A stretch of DNA of 9,116 nucleotides, taken from assembly GCA_035711465.1 (NCBI GenBank), contig DASTCC010000184.1:1-9116 (forward strand), written 5' to 3'. The position numbers and the translations under genes are program-made. The notes beneath the pieces are model-generated. The model did no database searches and was not told the origin of the DNA. It worked only from the letters and a program-made list of their open reading frames with translations. Shown piece after piece: positions 5,792 to 9,116 of this stretch. Position 1 is the stretch's first letter. Each line of letters starts with the position of its first letter. The DNA is from DASTCC01 sp035711465 (lineage in GTDB: Bacteria > Acidobacteriota > Vicinamibacteria > Vicinamibacterales > SCN-69-37).

Positions 5792-7225
5792 TCACTTCGT
5801 CTTCCTATCCCCAATCACCCACAAATTCTCTGATAGCCGGACGAAGAGCTGCCCCTGTGAAACCGCAACCGTGCTCAGGCAGTACGGCGTGCACGAGTCG
5901 CCGAGCGAGTTCGACGACAGCACCTCGAACTTCGGTCCGGCACGGAAGACGGTCGTGATGCCGTTCGACTCGCCGGTGACGTAGATCTTGCCGTCGGCGA
6001 GCACCGGCGACGCGCTGTAGAAATCGCTGGGCAGGCGCTCGGGCCCGTAGACGACTTTGCCGGTGGCCACTTCGAGGCAGTAGACGACGCCGGTGTCGAC
6101 GACGACGTAGATGTACTTGCCGTCGCTCACCGGGGTCGGCACGTCCGGACCGCTGGCGAACTGCCAGGCGATGTGCGTGTCGTTGATCAGGCCCGAGCCG
6201 CCAGGCTTGATCGCGGTAAGCGGGTTGTTGCGGCTCGGCGAGACGATCAGGCCGCCCATGACGGTCGGCGACGCGACGATGCGATAGTCGCCGCGGTTCT
6301 GCGGGTTGAGACCGTCGACACGCCAGAGTTCCTTGCCGGTGGCGGGATCGTGACCGGTGACGGCGTCGCCGCCGCTGACGACGACTTCGGACTTGCCGCC
6401 GGACTCGAGCCAGAGCGGCGTGGTGTACGAATCGGGCGACTCGCGCTGCGCCGCCGTCGGACGCTCGACCTTCCACAGCGTCTTGCCGCTCATCTTGTCG
6501 ACCTTGAAGACGTACGACGGATCGTCGGTCTTCATGCCGTGGAGCACCTGGATGTAGAGCGCCTCGCCGTGCAGGAGCGGCGACGACGCGTAGCCCCAGT
6601 TGAGGCCGAAACGGCCGTACTCCGACTGGACGTCGCGCGACCAGAGCTCGGTGCCCTTGAAGTCGAACGCCTTCAGCATGCCGACGCCGGTCATGACCCA
6701 CACGCGCGTGCCGTCGGTCACCGGCGATGGCGACGACATGTTCTGCTTGCGCTCGATGTGATTGCCGCCCGCAATCGGACGCTTCCACATCACGTCCTTC
6801 TTGTTCCGGTCGACGGCCCAGAGCTCCAGATCGCCGGAGCCGTTGGCCGTGGCCATGCTCAGGAAGATCGTGTCGTTCCAGATGATCGGCGTCGATCCGC
6901 TGTAGGCCGGCAGCGGCAGGTTCCACGCCACGCCGTCGGTCTTGTACTCCGCGCACGGCGGCGGCGCCGGCGGATCCGGGTTCTGGCCGCCGCGGCCGCG
7001 TCCCCGCCCCTGCTGCGCGCCGTCGGGCGATTCGATTGCGGCCTCGGCAGGAGCGCTCGCGGGCGCGTCGCGCTTGATGCACTCCGCGCCCCATTTGACC
7101 GGCAGCCCGGTCTCGGCGCTCAGGCCGTTGTGCGTGGGGCCGCGCCAGTGCGGCCAGTTATTGGCCAGAAGGGGGGCCGAAGCCAGGATCGAGACGACAG
7201 CGAATGCGAACAGTGGCCTGCGCAT
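5792..7225 (-). CDS. secreted PQQ-like beta-propeller protein (BamB/quinoprotein-like)
   Basis: 477-residue exported protein. Signal peptide MRRPLFAFAVVSILASAPLLA is probably cut after A21 (LLA|NN). NWPHWRGPTHNGLS (23-36) is the usual opening of secreted PQQ-like propellers. Tryptophan-docking repeats are visible at about 133-151 (LELWAVDRNKKDVMWKRPI), 183-199 (MLKAFDFKGTELWSRDV), 239-255, 288-304 (AVTGHDPATGKELWRVD), 336-356 and 379-396, giving a seven- or eight-bladed propeller. Residues about 52-91 are an unusual Pro/Ala/Gly/Arg-rich insertion (QGRGRGRGGQ, PPAPPP) between the first strand and the propeller. Cysteines C49, C91, C445 and C449 could form disulphides. Whether it binds PQQ, and any enzymatic activity, cannot be told; BamB-type scaffolding is the alternative. 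The start at 7225 has GGGGAG 10 nt upstream. It follows the pseudo-MBL gene by 92 bp, so they may share a transcript. Confidence 0.9.
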   Translation of the reverse strand: MRRPLFAFAVVSILASAPLLANNWPHWRGPTHNGLSAETGLPVKWGAECIKRDAPASAPAEAAIESPDGAQQGRGRGRGGQNPDPPAPPPCAEYKTDGVAWNLPLPAYSGSTPIIWNDTIFLSMATANGSGDLELWAVDRNKKDVMWKRPIAGGNHIERKQNMSSPSPVTDGTRVWVMTGVGMLKAFDFKGTELWSRDVQSEYGRFGLNWGYASSPLLHGEALYIQVLHGMKTDDPSYVFKVDKMSGKTLWKVERPTAAQRESPDSYTTPLWLESGGKSEVVVSGGDAVTGHDPATGKELWRVDGLNPQNRGDYRIVASPTVMGGLIVSPSRNNPLTAIKPGGSGLINDTHIAWQFASGPDVPTPVSDGKYIYVVVDTGVVYCLEVATGKVVYGPERLPSDFYSASPVLADGKIYVTGESNGITTVFRAGPKFEVLSSNSLGDSCTPYCLSTVAVSQGQLFVRLSENLWVIGDRKTK

Positions 7226-7317
7226 GATCGAGATTCTCCCCGGACTGATCGGAATATGTCCAATACGAGGGGGGAGACGGAGTCGCTTACCTGCGCCAGT
7301 CGTATGCGCCGGGCCGG
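7226..7317. other. intergenic spacer between the pseudo-MBL and PQQ-like genes
   Basis: 92 bp between two same-strand genes. It holds the GGGGAG ribosome-binding site of the propeller gene (7236-7241 region) and an AT-richer stretch around 7250-7266. I see no convincing promoter or terminator in it, which leaves readthrough possible. Confidence 0.5.
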
Positions 7318-8832
7318 CTACTTCATCCTCGCCTTCTCCAGCGCGGCCGTGATCTCCGGCCACGGCGTCGGAGCCAGATGCATGGCGACCGCGCGTTCCG
7401 GGTCGAGTTTCTCGCGCCGGACCAGCGCCTCGATCTCGGCGAGCATCGACGGCATGAAGAAGCTGCCGTCGCGGTTGCGCTGCAGCATGTCGCTCGCGTA
7501 GAGCAGGCGCCGGCCGGGCATCCACACCGCCGCCATCCGCTCGCCGAGCTCGCCGCGGATCGGCAGGAGCTCGAGCCGCGTGTCGCCGGTACCGATCGTC
7601 GCGCGATCGCCGATGCGCCGCCAGGCCGGCGATTGCGGCGTGCTCGCCTGCAGGTCGCGATCGGTGGAGCGCGGCGCACGCACGAGCCGATCGAGGATCG
7701 GCACGTTGAGATCGAGCGCATGGATCGGCACGCGCCGGGCGACGTACTCGCGCGCGCCGGCGATATGCGGCCAGGCATCGGACGTCGTCACCACCGCCTT
7801 GACCGGCACGTCGGGATACCGCTTCTTCAGTTCGTCGAGCACTTCAGTCGAGTAGCGGCTCGAGATCGGACACTCGATGACGACGAGTCCGTCCGGTTGG
7901 CGGACGACGAGCACGTTCCAGCTGCCGGCGAGCTGAAGCACGCCGTCGGCGACGTCGATCGCTCGCTTCGGATCGACGTGCATCGCTGGAAGACCGGACG
8001 GCACGTCCTTCGCCTTCTCGAAGGCGGCGGTGACGTCGGCGGGAATTGCGAAGCGCGCCTCGTCGAGCGCGGCGTCGATCTCGATCTTCATCACCGTCTC
8101 GTCGCCAGATGGCAGGCCGTTCCATTCGGTCGTGATCTGTCTCGGATACATGAGGCCGCCGCGCTCGAGCGTCCAGTACGAGTACCAGCGCTTCGTCGTC
8201 ACGTCGCCCCAGATCTGCAGGCGGTCGGGTCGGACGATCTCGAGGAGTGTCGGCAGATGCGTCCACGCGTTGAGATGGAGCGTCACCCGGCGTCCGCGCC
8301 AGGAGAAGGTGACCGCGTCGTGCGGGACCCCTTGCAGTGTGGTCGAGGCGCCGCGTCTGAGATCCGCGGCCGCGTGCGCCGTGAGCAGCAGGCGCTCAGG
8401 GCCCAGCTCGAACGCTTCGGCGGCATCGTCGAGATCCTGCGCCGCGCCAGGCAGCCAGCGCTCGCCGAACTGACGCGCCGCGACGCCCTTGGCGACGACC
8501 ATGGCGGACGCCGGGCTCCAGCCGGCGAAGTTCCAGTTGCGCGACTGCATCTGTACCCAGCGGCGGCGTCCGGAGACGTCGCGCTCCTCGACCCGCTGCG
8601 TGTAGGTCGCCAGCCACGGGCCTTCGGGGCGCTCGGATTGTTCGAGCGCGAAGTTGTGGCCGATGGCGTCGATCTTCAACGTCTTGAGCGACGCCAGCCG
8701 CTCCCGGCCGCCCATCGCCTCGATCGCCCGCTCGAGCAGCGGCTGCGGAGCTGCGCCGCTGCCGCCCTGCGCGGCGGCCGTCATCGTCAGACCCGCGGCG
8801 ACGAGCGCCGCGCCGATCGCTTTTACGTTCAC
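7318..8832 (-). CDS. exported two-domain protein with degenerate metallo-beta-lactamase-like C-terminal domain
   Basis: 504-residue secreted protein. Signal peptide MNVKAIGAALVAAGLTMTAAA is probably cut after A21 (AAA|QG). Residues about 31-265 are beta-rich, starting PLLERAIEAMGGRERLASLKTL, a start common to LolA-like or lipoprotein-sorting-like exported domains. Residues about 290-500 follow the metallo-beta-lactamase order: GSWNVLVVRQPDGLVVIECP (303-322), VPVKAVVTTSDAWPH (342-356), ERMAAVWMPGRRLLYASDMLQ (431-451) and AMHLAPTPW (483-491). Where active enzymes have HxHxDH this one reads TSDAWPH (350-356), keeping only the last His. D448 and H485 occupy the later ligand positions. It is therefore probably not a normal two-metal hydrolase; a binding role or altered metal site is inferred. 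The start is the GTG at 8832, 5 nt after AGGAGG; an upstream GTG at 8880 lacks a site and would spoil the signal peptide. It precedes the propeller gene. Confidence 0.85.
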   Translation of the reverse strand: MNVKAIGAALVAAGLTMTAAAQGGSGAAPQPLLERAIEAMGGRERLASLKTLKIDAIGHNFALEQSERPEGPWLATYTQRVEERDVSGRRRWVQMQSRNWNFAGWSPASAMVVAKGVAARQFGERWLPGAAQDLDDAAEAFELGPERLLLTAHAAADLRRGASTTLQGVPHDAVTFSWRGRRVTLHLNAWTHLPTLLEIVRPDRLQIWGDVTTKRWYSYWTLERGGLMYPRQITTEWNGLPSGDETVMKIEIDAALDEARFAIPADVTAAFEKAKDVPSGLPAMHVDPKRAIDVADGVLQLAGSWNVLVVRQPDGLVVIECPISSRYSTEVLDELKKRYPDVPVKAVVTTSDAWPHIAGAREYVARRVPIHALDLNVPILDRLVRAPRSTDRDLQASTPQSPAWRRIGDRATIGTGDTRLELLPIRGELGERMAAVWMPGRRLLYASDMLQRNRDGSFFMPSMLAEIEALVRREKLDPERAVAMHLAPTPWPEITAALEKARMK

Positions 8833-8837
8833 CAACG

Positions 8838-8843
8838 CCTCCT
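8838..8843 (-). promoter_or_regulatory. consensus AGGAGG that fixes a GTG start
   Basis: The minus strand reads AGGAGG, then 5 nt, then GTG (8832) followed by a lysine-containing signal peptide. This decides for the GTG at 8832 over the in-frame GTG at 8880. Confidence 0.85.
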
Positions 8844-8845
8844 GC

Positions 8846-8878
8846 GACACCGCCGGTCCGCGCGGGACCGCACGTGTC
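8846..8878 (-). promoter_or_regulatory. interrupted hairpin just upstream of the pseudo-MBL ribosome-binding site
   Basis: CGGTCC (8854-8859) pairs with GGACCG (8865-8870) around a 5-nt loop. After a 3x3 internal loop, GACAC (8846-8850) pairs with GTGTC (8874-8878), eleven base pairs in all. It ends 2 nt before the AGGAGG and so could influence translation, or act as an operator. It may alternatively act as a weak terminator for the upstream LytTR gene, though no T-run follows. Confidence 0.45.
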
Positions 8879-8943
8879 ACCCTGAGACGATCGGCTGAGG
8901 GCTGCTGGATTCGCCGATGCAGCGAACCGCGATGCCGGTGCTG

Positions 8944-9116
8944 TCAGTGGCTGGACGCCGCCGAGGAGCGGCGGGCGATCGCGGCGGCGACGTCGTCGCG
9001 GAAGCTCCGGCTCAGCCGCACGATCGTGCCGCTGGCCATGGTCGCCTCCTGATCGCCCGAGGGCAGCGATCGAATCTCGCGCACGTGGTCGAGATTGATG
9101 ATGGCGGACCGGTGCG
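8944..9116 (-). CDS. LytTR-type DNA-binding domain, probably a response regulator (C-terminal fragment, runs off right edge)
   Basis: The last 56 residues read HRSAIINLDHVREIRSLPSG... then MASGTIVRLSRSFRDDV and a Ser/Ala/Arg tail ending SSAASSH. HRSxIINLDxVREI followed by G(T)xVxLSRSFR is the C-terminal signature of LytTR DNA-binding domains (AgrA/LytR type), where these strands contact DNA. Such domains usually follow a receiver domain in LytR/AlgR-type regulators, but the N-terminus is outside the window, so the full architecture is unknown. The residue after GDQEAT lacks the usual aromatic or hydrophobic pattern but the match is otherwise clear. It lies 111 bp upstream of the pseudo-MBL gene on the same strand. 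Whether it regulates that gene is unproven. Confidence 0.8.
   Translation of the reverse strand, partial: HRSAIINLDHVREIRSLPSGDQEATMASGTIVRLSRSFRDDVAAAIARRSSAASSH

Larger units (their letters stand above)
8833..8943. other. intergenic spacer between the LytTR gene and the pseudo-MBL gene
   Basis: 111 bp on one transcriptional strand. Besides the hairpin and AGGAGG listed separately, no sigma-70-like promoter could be picked out by eye. No pair of direct repeats typical of a LytTR binding site (spaced about 10-20 bp) was recognised. Confidence 0.4.

Noticed and set aside
7285..7320. GCGC...GCGC and CCGG-type short inverted repeats after the pseudo-MBL stop
   Set aside because: Stems of 4-5 bp without a T-run are expected by chance at this GC content.
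6173..7501. Plus-strand reading frame antisense to the PQQ-like gene
   Set aside because: Arg/Ala-rich, no recognisable motif, while the opposite strand has a signal peptide and propeller repeats.
7226..7525. Upstream start (7525) for the PQQ-like protein
   Set aside because: It would overlap the end of the pseudo-MBL gene and bury the signal peptide 100 residues inside the protein.
7378..8898. 506-codon plus-strand reading frame antisense to the pseudo-MBL gene
   Set aside because: It mirrors the real gene's codons, is Arg/His/Asp-rich and lacks any domain. The minus strand has an export signal and a consensus ribosome-binding site.
1..9116. CRISPR arrays, tRNA/rRNA genes, insertion sequences
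   Set aside because: No spaced direct repeats of 25-40 nt, no tRNA cloverleaf or rRNA-like segment, and no transposase frame were seen; the AATCGGG tract is too short-period for CRISPR.

Overview
The window is GC-rich DNA that reads like an Acidobacteriota genome, possibly the Vicinamibacteria branch. The main evidence is the large Oar-type TonB-dependent receptor with an N-terminal carboxypeptidase-regulatory-like domain, a family heavily expanded in that phylum. Also consistent are a secreted PQQ-type beta-propeller protein opening with NWPHWRGP, and codons dominated by G/C at third positions. The phylum is an inference from gene families; no rRNA or tRNA is visible.

Left part (1-1805, minus strand): a HemN-like radical SAM enzyme is followed, 92 bp downstream, by the N-terminal 127 residues of a FAD-dependent halogenase/oxidoreductase that runs off the left edge. 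The 92-bp spacer holds a perfect 9-bp GC hairpin, a mini-hairpin over the halogenase ribosome-binding site, and a 23-codon reading frame that ends in an ATGA overlap with the halogenase start. The pairing suggests tailoring of a natural product or unusual lipid rather than haem synthesis.

Centre (1806-5710, plus strand): a 264-bp divergent intergenic region contains a degenerate 8-nt-period AATCGGG repeat tract, then the 1054-residue TonB-dependent receptor. A 150-residue multi-helix membrane protein, resembling half of an EamA/DMT transporter, begins 23 bp after the receptor and is probably cotranscribed with it. The convergent junction that follows (5711-5791) carries a bipartite palindrome that could be a bidirectional terminator or a REP-type element.

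Right part (5792-9116, minus strand): read in the direction of transcription, this starts with the C-terminal end of a LytTR DNA-binding domain, probably a response regulator, which enters from the right edge. It is followed by a secreted two-domain protein whose C-terminal half looks like a metallo-beta-lactamase fold with the HxHxDH motif largely lost, and then a secreted PQQ-like beta-propeller protein. The intergenic gaps are 111 bp and 92 bp; the two secreted proteins may form one unit. The leader of the pseudo-MBL gene has a hairpin just upstream of a consensus AGGAGG that fixes a GTG start.

No CRISPR array, insertion sequence, tRNA or rRNA gene was seen. No complete novel system can be demonstrated. 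The most notable items are the radical SAM/halogenase pair with its structured spacer, the AATCGGG repeat tract, and the degenerate MBL-like exported protein.
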